Below, in pieces: positions 36,578 to 45,605 of a stretch of 64,000 bases of DNA; position 1 is the stretch's first letter, and each line of letters starts with the position of its first letter. The stretch is from an uncultured Pirellulaceae bacterium (GTDB lineage: Bacteria > Planctomycetota > Planctomycetia > Pirellulales > Pirellulaceae), in the NCBI GenBank assembly GCA_937967505.1, contig CALCJM010000014.1:58975-122974 (forward strand). Reading direction: 5' to 3'. The position numbers and the translations under genes were made by a program. The notes beneath the pieces are model-generated. The model was given only the letters and a program-made list of their open reading frames with translations, had not been told where the DNA came from and searched no databases.

Positions 36578-37855
36578 ATGAGACTTTTTCGACGTTCAAA
36601 AAAGAAACGCCCCCCCACGACGACTCCTCGTCGTCGGGTGCTGTTCGTTTCTCACGAGGCGACCCGTACCGGTGCGCCCAAAATTATTCTGAACATTCTT
36701 AAACACTTCGCAGGCAATTGCGACATTCAATGCGAAACGATTTTGAATTCCGGAGGTCATCTTGCCGGCGAATTTGAGAAATATTCAACCGTTGACTGTT
36801 TGAATGTGTCCAGAGAAAACCACGAAGAACTACGGAAACAAATCGGCAAAACGCTCGCGCGCGAAAAGAAAAACCGGCCGATACTGGCGATCTGTAACAG
36901 TATGGAATCGCGTTTCATTGCCAAGGAGCTGGCGGCGTTGGATATACCGGTAATCATGTTGGTCCACGAACTGCCATCGTCGTACTCCGAGGAAGACTAC
37001 CAGGGCGTTTTTGAGACCGCCCGCAAGGTTGTCTTCCCTGTCAACGCGGTGAAAGAGGCCGCCCATGACAAAACGTCCATCCCCATCGCCAAATCCACCG
37101 TCCTCTCCCAGGGACTACTGGACCCTACCTTTGGATCGGGCATCACGCGTGAGACCGCTTATTCGCAGATCCGCAAGGAACTCCACCTGCCTGAAAACAG
37201 TTTCGTTGTGTTGGGCTGTGGAACGCTGGATCTACGCAAGGGCATCGACCACTACACGAATATTGCTCGCCGCGTCATCCGCAACAACCACACGTTGACT
37301 CCGGTTCATTTTGTCTGGGTTGGTGAAGGTCCGCGCTGGACACACTCCACCTACCACTACGTTCAGCTTGACCTTGAGAAATCGCCGGCCCGGGACTACG
37401 TCCACTTCATTGGCGAACGCGATAACGTGGAACCCTATTTCGTCGGGGCTGACGCATTTATGATGTCCTCGCGCGTCGATCCGTTTCCCTGCGTCATTCA
37501 CGAAGCAATGGCCGCTTCGTTGCCGGTCATTACATTCGCCAATTCCGGAGGTGCCGCCGAAGCGATTGACGATGGAGCCGGCTTCATCGTGCCCTACGCT
37601 GATTACGACCAGGCAGCCAACGTTATCGGCCTGTTGGCCAATCAGCCCGAAATAGCGTCAGGCGTGCGTGAAAAATCAAAACAGCGTGTCTTCGACAGGT
37701 ATCGGTTCGAGGACTACGGCGACAAACTGATCGACCTCGCCGAATCGGTCATCCGGATGCAAATTCGAACGCCATCGACCATTCCATCCACCATTTCGTT
37801 TCCAACAACATCCACGCCTGCGGCGATCCCCATCGATCACCGTCGCGCAGCATAA
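36578..37855 (+). CDS. GT4-family glycosyltransferase
   Basis: This 425-residue GT-B glycosyltransferase has a basic N-terminus and then VLFVSHEATRTGAPKIIL, the acceptor-domain opening. The C-terminal nucleotide-sugar domain has GCGTLDLRKGIDHY, FVWVGEGPRW, and DAFMMSSRVDPFPCVIHEAMAASLPVI with the EX7E-type acidic pair region. The C-terminal tail is rich in Pro, Thr and Ser. It is 271 bases downstream of the exporter at 34312-36306 and co-directional. The product is probably cell-surface polysaccharide, but the sugar is unknown. Confidence 0.88.
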   Translation: MRLFRRSKKKRPPTTTPRRRVLFVSHEATRTGAPKIILNILKHFAGNCDIQCETILNSGGHLAGEFEKYSTVDCLNVSRENHEELRKQIGKTLAREKKNRPILAICNSMESRFIAKELAALDIPVIMLVHELPSSYSEEDYQGVFETARKVVFPVNAVKEAAHDKTSIPIAKSTVLSQGLLDPTFGSGITRETAYSQIRKELHLPENSFVVLGCGTLDLRKGIDHYTNIARRVIRNNHTLTPVHFVWVGEGPRWTHSTYHYVQLDLEKSPARDYVHFIGERDNVEPYFVGADAFMMSSRVDPFPCVIHEAMAASLPVITFANSGGAAEAIDDGAGFIVPYADYDQAANVIGLLANQPEIASGVREKSKQRVFDRYRFEDYGDKLIDLAESVIRMQIRTPSTIPSTISFPTTSTPAAIPIDHRRAA

Positions 37856-37931
37856 CCGGGCCAACCGGGCCAACTGACGCCTGCCGGGGCCGAAAAAAAT
37901 GGACGACCTGTCAGGGCAAACCGACTGTTAG

Positions 37932-39095
37932 CTATCTCGTTTCCAAAATCCCGTCATAAACAGCTGCGACACCCACGGCCATACTGGTGATGGACAGCGC
38001 ACTACGTTGCCGCTCCAGCGACGACTGGCTCATCGATTTCCATTTTTCCTGATCACCGATCAGGCACTGTAAATTGCGGGCAAGGTCCGCACTATTGCCA
38101 GCTTTGAAAATCAAGCCATCGATTCCATCGCGCACGGCTTCCGGAATCCCTTCAACATCGCTGGCGACAACCGGAACAGCGTTGGCCATCGCTTCGAGAA
38201 CCACCATCGGCAAGCCTTCGCCATAGAGGCTGGGCAGGACAAACACGTCCATCAGACTTAGTTGCCGGTTGATGTCCGTCTGAAAGCCCGTCCACTCGAT
38301 CATCTCACCGATGCCAAGCTCTTCTACCAACGCCAACACTTCGGCCTGGTAGGGTTCGGTTTCAAATGGCCCTACGGCGCGCAATTTTACCGGAACACGT
38401 TTGTCCTTGAGAATCTTAAGCGCCTTGAGCAGAATCTCGGTGCCCTTGCGAGGACGGAAGAGGGCCATTGTGCCAACGGTCCACGTCGCTCCCGGAGCTT
38501 CGCGGGTCGGCAGTTCAAGTACGGGTTCGACCCCATTGGAGACGACCGCCAGTTTCTCCGCCGCGTGCCCAGTGCCGACCATGTAGTCGTGCAAACTGTT
38601 GGAGACGCAAATCATCTTGCTGACCTGACGTAGACTGATTTTTTCGATAAACGCATTCAGACGGTTCATAAGCCCGCGACTACTGTCGCGACCAACAGGG
38701 CTATGGACGTGATAGACCAACGGACGTTTCAGCTTCCGCGCCGCCATCGCACCAATCATCAATGTCCGTGGCGTATGAGCGTGCAAAACCTGATAGTTGT
38801 TTTGCCTGGCAATGTCGACGATGTCACGAAAACAGCTCAAACTGAACTTCGACCGCATCCCGATTTCGAAAAGTTCCGCCTCCGAATCCCTCACGCGCGG
38901 AAACTTGTCCGGTTTCAGGCAGGCGAATCCAACTTCGTAGCCGAACCGTGGCAGCGCTATTGCCAGCAAATCCTGAACACGCTCGGCACCAGAAAAGTGT
39001 TCTCCATTGATCAGATGCAGGGTTTTCACCGTACCTTTTGCGTTACCGTGAGCAAAAGAGGCTGGCGAGCTTGTATGGGTGGCCTTGATGATCAT
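37932..39095 (-). CDS. GT4-family glycosyltransferase
   Basis: This is a 387-residue GT-B enzyme. The N-terminal domain has LHLINGEHFSGAERVQDLL and a VLHAHTPRTLMIGAMAARKLKRPLVYHVHSP core. The C-terminal domain has TMALFRPRKGTEILLKAL, VFVLPSLYGEGLPMVVLEAMANAVPVVASDVEGIPEAV. This is the standard donor-binding pattern with Glu before LPMVVLE. It is convergent with the previous glycosyltransferase, 76 bases apart. A role in capsule or LPS sugar assembly is inferred. Confidence 0.9.
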   Translation of the reverse strand: MIIKATHTSSPASFAHGNAKGTVKTLHLINGEHFSGAERVQDLLAIALPRFGYEVGFACLKPDKFPRVRDSEAELFEIGMRSKFSLSCFRDIVDIARQNNYQVLHAHTPRTLMIGAMAARKLKRPLVYHVHSPVGRDSSRGLMNRLNAFIEKISLRQVSKMICVSNSLHDYMVGTGHAAEKLAVVSNGVEPVLELPTREAPGATWTVGTMALFRPRKGTEILLKALKILKDKRVPVKLRAVGPFETEPYQAEVLALVEELGIGEMIEWTGFQTDINRQLSLMDVFVLPSLYGEGLPMVVLEAMANAVPVVASDVEGIPEAVRDGIDGLIFKAGNSADLARNLQCLIGDQEKWKSMSQSSLERQRSALSITSMAVGVAAVYDGILETR

Positions 39096-39337
39096 CGAGT
39101 AGCTTTCTGCAGACCTGTGGGAGGGGATGTCCTAGCACGAAAATCTAGGTCACGCAAATTGGCTTGCAGTTGGCCACGGAACATTCATTTTGAATCGCTC
39201 CAAAAGCCGGCCGCACGACCGACCTATCCCGCATAATCGGTCCCGGGCAGCCAGCAGTGCCTCAGCCTGTCGAAGCAATCGATCAAACGTGCTACGATTT
39301 TAATAAACCATCCTGTTTAAACGATGAAAGAATCCGC

Positions 39338-40078
39338 ATGCGCATTGAACCTGTTTCATCCGTTAGCCTGACGACGCCCAAGGGGCCGATGCACACCTGG
39401 CTGTTCCGGCCGCAAGGCCCGGGCAAGTACCCAGGGGTGGTGTTGTTTGCCGAGATCTATCAGATGACTGAACCGATCGCGCGAACCGCAACCATGCTTG
39501 CCGGACACGGTTTCGTTGTAGCAGTGCCCGATGTTTATCACGAGTTTACTGAACCAGGTGAGGCGTTCAACTATGACAAACCCGGCACCGATCGTGGCAA
39601 TGAATTGAAGACAACCAAAACCCTAGCCAGCTACGATGCCGATGCCCGCGCAGTGATCGATTTTTTCAGAACCGATGAAGGCTGTACGGGGCGCATTGGT
39701 TCGATTGGAATTTGCTTGGGCGGTCACCTTGCATTCCGCGCGGCGATGAACAAGGAGGTTGAGGCCTGTGTTTGTTTCTACGCAACGGACATCCACAAGG
39801 GCAGTCTGGGGAAAGGCATGGCAGACGATTCGCTGGCTCGCGTTCCGGAAATCAAGGGCCAGTTAATGATGATCTGGGGACGACAGGACCCGCACGTACC
39901 GGTCGAGGGACGACGGTTAATATACGATACGCTGACAGAGGCCGGCACAAATTTCTCCTGGCATGAGGTCAATGGCGAACACGCATTTATGCGTGATATT
40001 GGCCACCGCTACGACCCGGCACTGGCGCTGATGCTCAATTCAATGGCTTGCCAAAAATTGGCCGAATGCTTGAAGTAA
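39338..40078 (+). CDS. Dienelactone hydrolase family protein
   Basis: This 246-residue alpha/beta hydrolase starts at the ATG at 39338 (MRIEPVSSVSLTT). The nucleophile is Cys in GSIGICLGGH rather than Ser, as in dienelactone hydrolases. The acid is Asp in IWGRQDPHVP and the His is in VNGEHAFMRD. The family cleaves small cyclic esters or related compounds; the real substrate cannot be read from the sequence. It is a single gene between divergent and convergent neighbours. Confidence 0.88.
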   Translation: MRIEPVSSVSLTTPKGPMHTWLFRPQGPGKYPGVVLFAEIYQMTEPIARTATMLAGHGFVVAVPDVYHEFTEPGEAFNYDKPGTDRGNELKTTKTLASYDADARAVIDFFRTDEGCTGRIGSIGICLGGHLAFRAAMNKEVEACVCFYATDIHKGSLGKGMADDSLARVPEIKGQLMMIWGRQDPHVPVEGRRLIYDTLTEAGTNFSWHEVNGEHAFMRDIGHRYDPALALMLNSMACQKLAECLK

Positions 40079-40191
40079 AATTGGGGATCTACCGACGAAG
40101 CAACCGATGGAGCAGCGGCCGCGTTACTATTCTGTCAGCAGGCCGCGTCGCAGGTTACCGGTGACACGCCACTGATAGCCAAACCACGCGT

Positions 40192-40680
40192 TTAAAATGG
40201 CAGTTCGACAACCGCCCACTGTCCACGATTCTCGTCGACGGCGACCTCGATGCGTTTCACGTCCGTGGTCACCTTCGTTTTTAACGTTTCGATCAATTGA
40301 TGACCGATGTGCCACGCCAGCAGTTCCGCCGTCGTGTTTTCAATATCCAACAATACGCAGTCTTCCCGTGGGAACACCCAGCGCTTCTTCTCGAAGCGCA
40401 CCACGATCTCGTCATCTTCCTGTTTGACGGAAATCAACGGGTGCTTGGTCGGCAGCAACATGCGATGATCCAACATCGCAATAATCGCCGTTAATGCATC
40501 GCGTAACGCGATAAAATCGACGACATAACCGTTTTCATCCAAGGGGCCAAACACTTTGCATTTGACGCGGTAGTTATGACCATGCAACTGTTCGCAGACA
40601 TTCTTGTTGAAGGTAATAAAGTGAGCCGCGCTGAAGACGAGATTGTCTTTTTCCAGCGAAACGCAGTATCTGTCCTTCAT
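40192..40680 (-). CDS. 6-pyruvoyl-tetrahydropterin synthase family protein
   Basis: The ATG at 40680 is chosen because GGAAGG lies just before it; an alternative GTG is at 40695. The product is 162 residues. It has the zinc-binding layout of PTPS/QueD: FSAAHF, LHGHNYRV and a third His in DHRMLL, with ENTTAELLAWHIGHQL. It lies 29 bases after a CitG-like gene in the same direction. In planctomycetes and methylotrophs that partner belongs to tetrahydromethanopterin synthesis, so this may be a pterin-forming step of that pathway rather than queuosine synthesis. Confidence 0.85.
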   Translation of the reverse strand: MKDRYCVSLEKDNLVFSAAHFITFNKNVCEQLHGHNYRVKCKVFGPLDENGYVVDFIALRDALTAIIAMLDHRMLLPTKHPLISVKQEDDEIVVRFEKKRWVFPREDCVLLDIENTTAELLAWHIGHQLIETLKTKVTTDVKRIEVAVDENRGQWAVVELPF

Positions 40681-40709
40681 GAGTTTACCTTCCACTTATT
40701 CATCTTCCA

Positions 40710-41588
40710 CTAAAACGGGGGCTTGATTTGATTGGACAAAACACCCACATAAACTGCCGTTGCGATCAGATCGGCCGTAGTGCCCGGATTGCGACGATGC
40801 CCGTCGCTACGCAACCAAAAATCCAGATCGCCGACCGCGCGCCAGAAGTCTTCGTCATCATTGTCCGTTAATTGCTCCAGTGCCTGGCGGGCAATCACGG
40901 CAGATTTGGCAGCAACTTCATCACCCAATTTACGGGCAATCAAGCTGTCCGGAAATTCAGCCATCGTTTTGATATGAGCGTAGACGATGGCCGATGTCAA
41001 ATGCCCAAACCGTCGCTGTCCGGCTTCAATCGCCGGCAACACAAATTCGAACACGTCCTGAAACCCACTGCAATACTGTCGGGCAATCGTGTCAAATGAT
41101 GCCGCGACCTGCATCGCAGACAGCAGTGCATGCGGAGCCGATGACGCATCGTTGACATCGTAATTGGCTTGCCGCCCCATGCCGCCGGCATTGGACAACG
41201 CAAATGCTTTGTAAACCTGTTGGCAATCGGCACCACGTATTTCAGCCACACACTTCTTCAGTGCATCAACACAAATAGGAATGTTCCGTTGGACTAATTT
41301 CGCCACTGGGCAGATCAACAAAATCATGCCAAGGTTTGTATTGGACTGCGTCATCAGGCGCGTTTTTTTTACCGCGTCGAGTATCAGATCACCTGTCCCC
41401 GCGTCCACAGGATGGGCATCAATGGCGCTGCCGATGGCAACTCCGGACGACAGGAAATCAATCAATGTAACGTCTTCGAAGTCTGCCGCCCGATGAACAT
41501 TTCCGGGTTTGGGCGCGGTCACTTCCAACTGGCAGGCCAGTGTCGCAATCTGCCCGGCTGTCAAACCACTGATACCATGTCCAGTCAT
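40710..41588 (-). CDS. CitG-like protein, probable tetrahydromethanopterin biosynthesis (Orf5 type)
   Basis: This 292-residue protein belongs to the triphosphoribosyl-dephospho-CoA synthase superfamily. Visible family motifs are EVTAPKPGNVHR, SNTNLGMILLICP and LSNAGGMG. It lacks any citrate lyase context. A similar protein, Orf5, accompanies C1-transfer genes in methylotrophs and planctomycetes, so a cofactor-synthesis role is inferred. Its ATG overlaps the stop of the upstream hydrolase by 4 bases (ATGA). Confidence 0.8.
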   Translation of the reverse strand: MTGHGISGLTAGQIATLACQLEVTAPKPGNVHRAADFEDVTLIDFLSSGVAIGSAIDAHPVDAGTGDLILDAVKKTRLMTQSNTNLGMILLICPVAKLVQRNIPICVDALKKCVAEIRGADCQQVYKAFALSNAGGMGRQANYDVNDASSAPHALLSAMQVAASFDTIARQYCSGFQDVFEFVLPAIEAGQRRFGHLTSAIVYAHIKTMAEFPDSLIARKLGDEVAAKSAVIARQALEQLTDNDDEDFWRAVGDLDFWLRSDGHRRNPGTTADLIATAVYVGVLSNQIKPPF

Positions 41589-42487
41589 CGCTGCACCGGA
41601 TTGTTTTCCAAGAACAACCGCACCGTTGGTATGATCTGGGCGATTTTATCTTCAACGATGTAGTGGCCTCCATCATCAAAACGCGTCACGTCCGCACGGG
41701 GCCAATGAGCGTGCAACCGGTCCAGGCACTCCGGGCGGAAACACCAGTCCTGCATGCCCCAAATCAACTGGATTGGGAAATCCTTAACCGATTCCAAACC
41801 GGCCTCGATGTTCTCCAGCACCTGCCAAGTCCTATGCGATGGCGACAGCGGAATGTCTTTGACAAACTTGTAAGTCGCGATCCGGTTCTGCCAATTGTCA
41901 TAAGGAGCCAATAATCCCTGGATGGCAACCGGGTCCAGCCCTTTTTTCTGTTCGGTCGCCATTGTAATGGCGGCTTTGGCGAACAGGTTGAATCCTTGCA
42001 GTGCAATTTTGCCAACCACCGGCCAGCGGCAGACGCGGATGCGAAACGGAATGTAGGGCGGCGGAAACGCGGCCGTGTTGAATAAAACAATTCGGGAAAA
42101 TCGCTCTTTCAGTTTCAACAATGTTCCCATCCCGATGGAGCCGCCCCAATCGTGCGCCATCAGAGTCACGTTCGTCAAATCCAGTGCTTCAATCAACGCA
42201 CAAGCGTTATCAATATGTTGTTGCAAGCAATAATCATACCCGGCCGGTTTGTCACTTAACCCACAACCAATGTGGTCTAGGGCGATAGTGCGATACTGGT
42301 CCGACAGACCGCTGATCAGATGTCTCCAGTAAAACGACCAGGTCGGATTGCCATGCATCATCAAAATGACATCACTGTCCGGCGATCCCTGATCGACATA
42401 GTGCATGCGAGCCCCGTCGATTTCCAGAAAACGGGATTCAAAAGGATATTGCTGACGCCATGCGGGCTGCACAGAGGTGTCTGTCAT
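41585..42487 (-). CDS. Alpha/beta hydrolase, haloalkane dehalogenase/OleB-like
   Basis: This 300-residue protein starts at the ATG at 42487 (MTDTSVQPAW); the longer frame adds an unrelated leader. HGNPTWSFYWRHLI forms the oxyanion region, the nucleophile is Asp in MAHDWGGSIGM, and the late His is in DDGGHYIVED. The PPYIPFRIRVCRWPVVGK stretch resembles OleB, a beta-lactone decarboxylase of hydrocarbon synthesis, but oleA, oleC and oleD are not nearby. It is first in an operon with the CitG-like and PTPS-like genes. Haloalkane dehalogenase is the other possibility. Confidence 0.85.
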   Translation of the reverse strand: MTDTSVQPAWRQQYPFESRFLEIDGARMHYVDQGSPDSDVILMMHGNPTWSFYWRHLISGLSDQYRTIALDHIGCGLSDKPAGYDYCLQQHIDNACALIEALDLTNVTLMAHDWGGSIGMGTLLKLKERFSRIVLFNTAAFPPPYIPFRIRVCRWPVVGKIALQGFNLFAKAAITMATEQKKGLDPVAIQGLLAPYDNWQNRIATYKFVKDIPLSPSHRTWQVLENIEAGLESVKDFPIQLIWGMQDWCFRPECLDRLHAHWPRADVTRFDDGGHYIVEDKIAQIIPTVRLFLENNPVQR

Positions 42488-42906
42488 GCAGTTCTTAATT
42501 CGAAAAAAATTCAGCGAGATATTGAGCAACTGAAAACTCGTCGGCCGCCACCAACAAATGCACACACAGGCGTTTTGAAAGTACTTTCATTGAGATTTCA
42601 AGCGGCGGTATTTTAGCGGTAGTCGCCGTCTTTTGTAAGGTAGCGTCGGCCTTACCGGAAGTTTACGCCCCGGATGAAAGCCTTTCGTTAGTCCCGTAAC
42701 TATCGCGTTAGGGCATCGATCACAGCTGGTGATAAAAATTGCTTCCTTTTTTCCCCCGACTGAATAAGATGTCGCCGAAATGTTTTCTCCAATTAACTCA
42801 ACACCCCGGACAAAATCACGGCCAAACTTGCGGACAAAATCGCTGACAGAGTCGCCGACATGTGCTCTCTGCCAATCTGCTTGTCCAACCAGAGGCCGCT
42901 CGCTTG
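42488..42906. other. Divergent intergenic region
   Basis: This gap of about 419 bases separates the hydrolase operon (leftward) from the protease genes (rightward). It has GC-rich imperfect repeats around GCGGTAGTCGCC and GTAGCGTCGGCC at 42606-42650. No gene is supported. Promoters in both directions are expected. Confidence 0.5.
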
Positions 42907-43992
42907 ATGACCATCGCACCCCTAGCCACAAAAGCGATGACGCTGGTGACAGCGTTGACGTTAGTGACCTTTTTCAGCGCGTCGGCAGCCGCTCAGGCCC
43001 CGGCGATCAATGACTCCGGTTTGAAGCAATTGGCCAAGCTTCAAACCAAGGTTCAAAAGGTGATCCGCAATGCGGCACCAGCGGTCGTGGCCATTGATGA
43101 CACCGGGAGCGGAGTGGTGGTCAGCGCCGATGGGATCGTCCTGACCGCATCACATGTCACGCAGAAAGCCAACCGGACTGTCAATGTCCAATTCGCCGAC
43201 GGTCGAACTGTGCAGGGGATCACGCTTGGATCAAATTTTGCGACGGACACCGGTGCGATTCGCCTGTTGTCTCCCGGCCCGTATCCTTTTCTACAGGTCT
43301 CGGAATCCACATCGGCAATCACCGGGACATGGTGCATCGCAATGGGATATCCGCTTTCTTTTCCTCGGGGACAGGCCGCCTCCGGGCGACTGGGGCGGAT
43401 CCTTGAAAGGCAAAGCAATCACAAAATAGTCGCTGACTGTACGATTATGGGGGGCGATTCAGGCGGGCCGTTGATGAACCTGTCCGGTAAAGTCATCGGC
43501 ATCAACAGCAGTGTGAAACTGGGTATTGAAAAAAATCTTTACATTCCATCCGAACGCTTCGTCGAAAACTGGAAACCTATTTCTCTGTCGATCGACCAAA
43601 GCAGCGCCAACACGATTGCTGGCGATCGCGATCCCGGGCTGATTCCGATGGTCCCCCCCCAACCAGAAACCCGCAGCACCAGTGCTCCTCCGCCTGACAA
43701 CAACCCCAACCATTCAGACCGTTTGGGCCGTAGCTATCTTGGCGTTTCGGCGGAGACCGACAGTGGCTTGGTGCGCGTCCGACAGGTTCACCCGGGTTCC
43801 CCGGCAGCGCAATCAGGAGTCGCGTCAGAGGACGTTATCATGGCCATCAACTCTCAAAAGATCGCCAGTTTTCAGGAATTGGTCTCGGCGCTGGGCAAAT
43901 ACCGCCCTGCGACTGCAGTCTCGGTGCGGATTAACCGCTTCGGTCAAATTTTGGAAATCCCGGTAACGCTGGGAACCACAAAACGGAAGTGA
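42907..43992 (+). CDS. Trypsin-like serine protease with PDZ domain
   Basis: This is a 361-residue secreted or periplasmic protease of the HtrA type. The ATG at 42907 opens onto a signal peptide ending in SASAAAQA. The catalytic triad is visible: His83 in TASHV, Asp114 in ATDTGAI and Ser185 in GGDSGGPL. A Pro-rich linker (about 240-270) leads to a C-terminal PDZ domain with the SYLGVSAE and HPGSPAAQSGV segments. It has one PDZ, against two in E. coli DegP. It is followed by a related protein 101 bases downstream. Confidence 0.92.
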   Translation: MTIAPLATKAMTLVTALTLVTFFSASAAAQAPAINDSGLKQLAKLQTKVQKVIRNAAPAVVAIDDTGSGVVVSADGIVLTASHVTQKANRTVNVQFADGRTVQGITLGSNFATDTGAIRLLSPGPYPFLQVSESTSAITGTWCIAMGYPLSFPRGQAASGRLGRILERQSNHKIVADCTIMGGDSGGPLMNLSGKVIGINSSVKLGIEKNLYIPSERFVENWKPISLSIDQSSANTIAGDRDPGLIPMVPPQPETRSTSAPPPDNNPNHSDRLGRSYLGVSAETDSGLVRVRQVHPGSPAAQSGVASEDVIMAINSQKIASFQELVSALGKYRPATAVSVRINRFGQILEIPVTLGTTKRK

Positions 43993-44093
43993 TGTTAAAA
44001 TGGGTCCCGGGCCGACCTTCGCACGTTGCCCCAAAAAATTAATTGATGATCATATATCTCCTTGTCCCAAACGCCTTGTTTCCCGGTCGTTCG

Positions 44094-45605
44094 ATGCCCC
44101 TACAGTGCTTTTCAATCTCTTCGGTGATGTTGACGTTGGGTATCGCGCTGACAACCGCCATTTCGTGTTGCTGGCCAGCTCATGCTCAAAATTCACCATT
44201 GATTGATCGCAGAAGCTGGAACACGGAAACTGATTTCGGCATCTCCCCACCCACAGCCCAAACCGTTCAGGTCGAGGGCACCGGGAAGCGCAAGATCAGC
44301 GGCAAAAAAAGAATTCGTGGTAAAGCACGTCCCTCCAAAGCGCTGCTGCCCGGGAATGCAGTCGATCCAACTCGTTATCGCACACGATACGCAGGACGAT
44401 ATGAACCTAAAAGCCACCAACCACCACGCCGGGACGTTGCGGCGGTGACTGTCGATGATGCCGCGTTGCCTGAAAGATCAACCGCCTCCCGCACAGGCAG
44501 TTTTTCGGTACGTGATCAAGCCCGCACTTTTGCCCGTCTTCCCGCGGCGGCGCTGCTCGATCAAGTCCAGTCTTCAGTGCGAAGATCCGGAAAACAGGCC
44601 GACGAAATCAGGGCAGCATTCTCACCGCTGGCCGTTGCCCTCGAAAAATCGGTCATCCAAATTATCGACAAAAAAGGAAGGTCAGTGCTGGGCACCGTCG
44701 TCAGCACCGATGGCCTGATCGTGTCCAAACACAGCCTTGTCGGGCAGGCCGGGCGCTGCATTTTCTCCGATGGCCAAAGATGGCCGTTTCGTGTTGTCGC
44801 AGTAGATCGTCAACGCGACCTGTGCCTGATCAAGGTCAAACGAAAACAAACCGTTCCCGTTTCGTTCGAGGATCCTGCCGGCGCATCAACAGTGGCCCCG
44901 GGAACCATCACGGTTTCGATCGGTCACAACCGCTCGGTCGCGGCGTGGGGCGTGGTCACACTGCCCAATTTTGATTTTCAAATACAGCAATCCCTATGCA
45001 CCGACTGCATCGATCTCGGAGCCACGCTGTCGGCGACCGCCGCCCCCACAATTCAACCGGACAGCCAGGCCGCGCCGATTGAAATTTTGCGTGTCTACCC
45101 GCGCACGCTGGCTGAACGAATGGGTTTGTTGATTGGCGATAAAATCCAATCATTCAACGGGCAGAGTATCCGCTCCCGTAGCCAGATCGACACCATGATT
45201 CAGAATTTGCGTTTGGGTGATCTGGTAACAGCCACCATTATCCGAAATGGAAATCTCAAACGCATCACCTACAAATCGTCCTCGACAGGCAAGCAGTCGA
45301 TGCACGACCGCTGGGGAGGTGGGCCATACAGCAAACGCCGGTTCGGTTTTGGTCCAACACTAGCCCACGATTCAGTATTGGCCCCGGGTAACTGTGGGGG
45401 ACCACTGGTCGGCCTCAAGGGAGAACTAATTGGCATCAATATCGCGCGATCGATGCGTGTTGCCTCGCTGGCGATAAACAGTCAGGACATTTACAGGTTC
45501 GTCAAATCCAGCCAACCGGATGCGAAACTGAAACAGGTCAGCGTGGACGAAAACAACCCCGGACTCACCCGCGCCCACGCCCGTATTTCCAAACCGAGTA
45601 AATAA
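44094..45605 (+). CDS. Trypsin/PDZ protein with active-site Ser replaced by Cys
   Basis: The ATG at 44094 precedes a signal peptide (LTLGIALTTAISCCWPAHAQ). The protein is about 503 residues with a basic, disordered region to residue 150. The protease fold has His213 in VSKHSLV and Asp242 in DRQRDLCLIKV. A PDZ-like domain (about 308-395; RVYPRTLAERMGLLIGDKI) then interrupts the fold before the nucleophile motif, which reads GNCGGPL with Cys434 in place of Ser. The following strand is GLKGELIGINIARSM. It may be a Cys-type protease or a non-catalytic binder. It is probably co-transcribed with the preceding protease. Its last 41 bases overlap the convergent GT2 gene. Confidence 0.85.
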   Translation: MPLQCFSISSVMLTLGIALTTAISCCWPAHAQNSPLIDRRSWNTETDFGISPPTAQTVQVEGTGKRKISGKKRIRGKARPSKALLPGNAVDPTRYRTRYAGRYEPKSHQPPRRDVAAVTVDDAALPERSTASRTGSFSVRDQARTFARLPAAALLDQVQSSVRRSGKQADEIRAAFSPLAVALEKSVIQIIDKKGRSVLGTVVSTDGLIVSKHSLVGQAGRCIFSDGQRWPFRVVAVDRQRDLCLIKVKRKQTVPVSFEDPAGASTVAPGTITVSIGHNRSVAAWGVVTLPNFDFQIQQSLCTDCIDLGATLSATAAPTIQPDSQAAPIEILRVYPRTLAERMGLLIGDKIQSFNGQSIRSRSQIDTMIQNLRLGDLVTATIIRNGNLKRITYKSSSTGKQSMHDRWGGGPYSKRRFGFGPTLAHDSVLAPGNCGGPLVGLKGELIGINIARSMRVASLAINSQDIYRFVKSSQPDAKLKQVSVDENNPGLTRAHARISKPSK

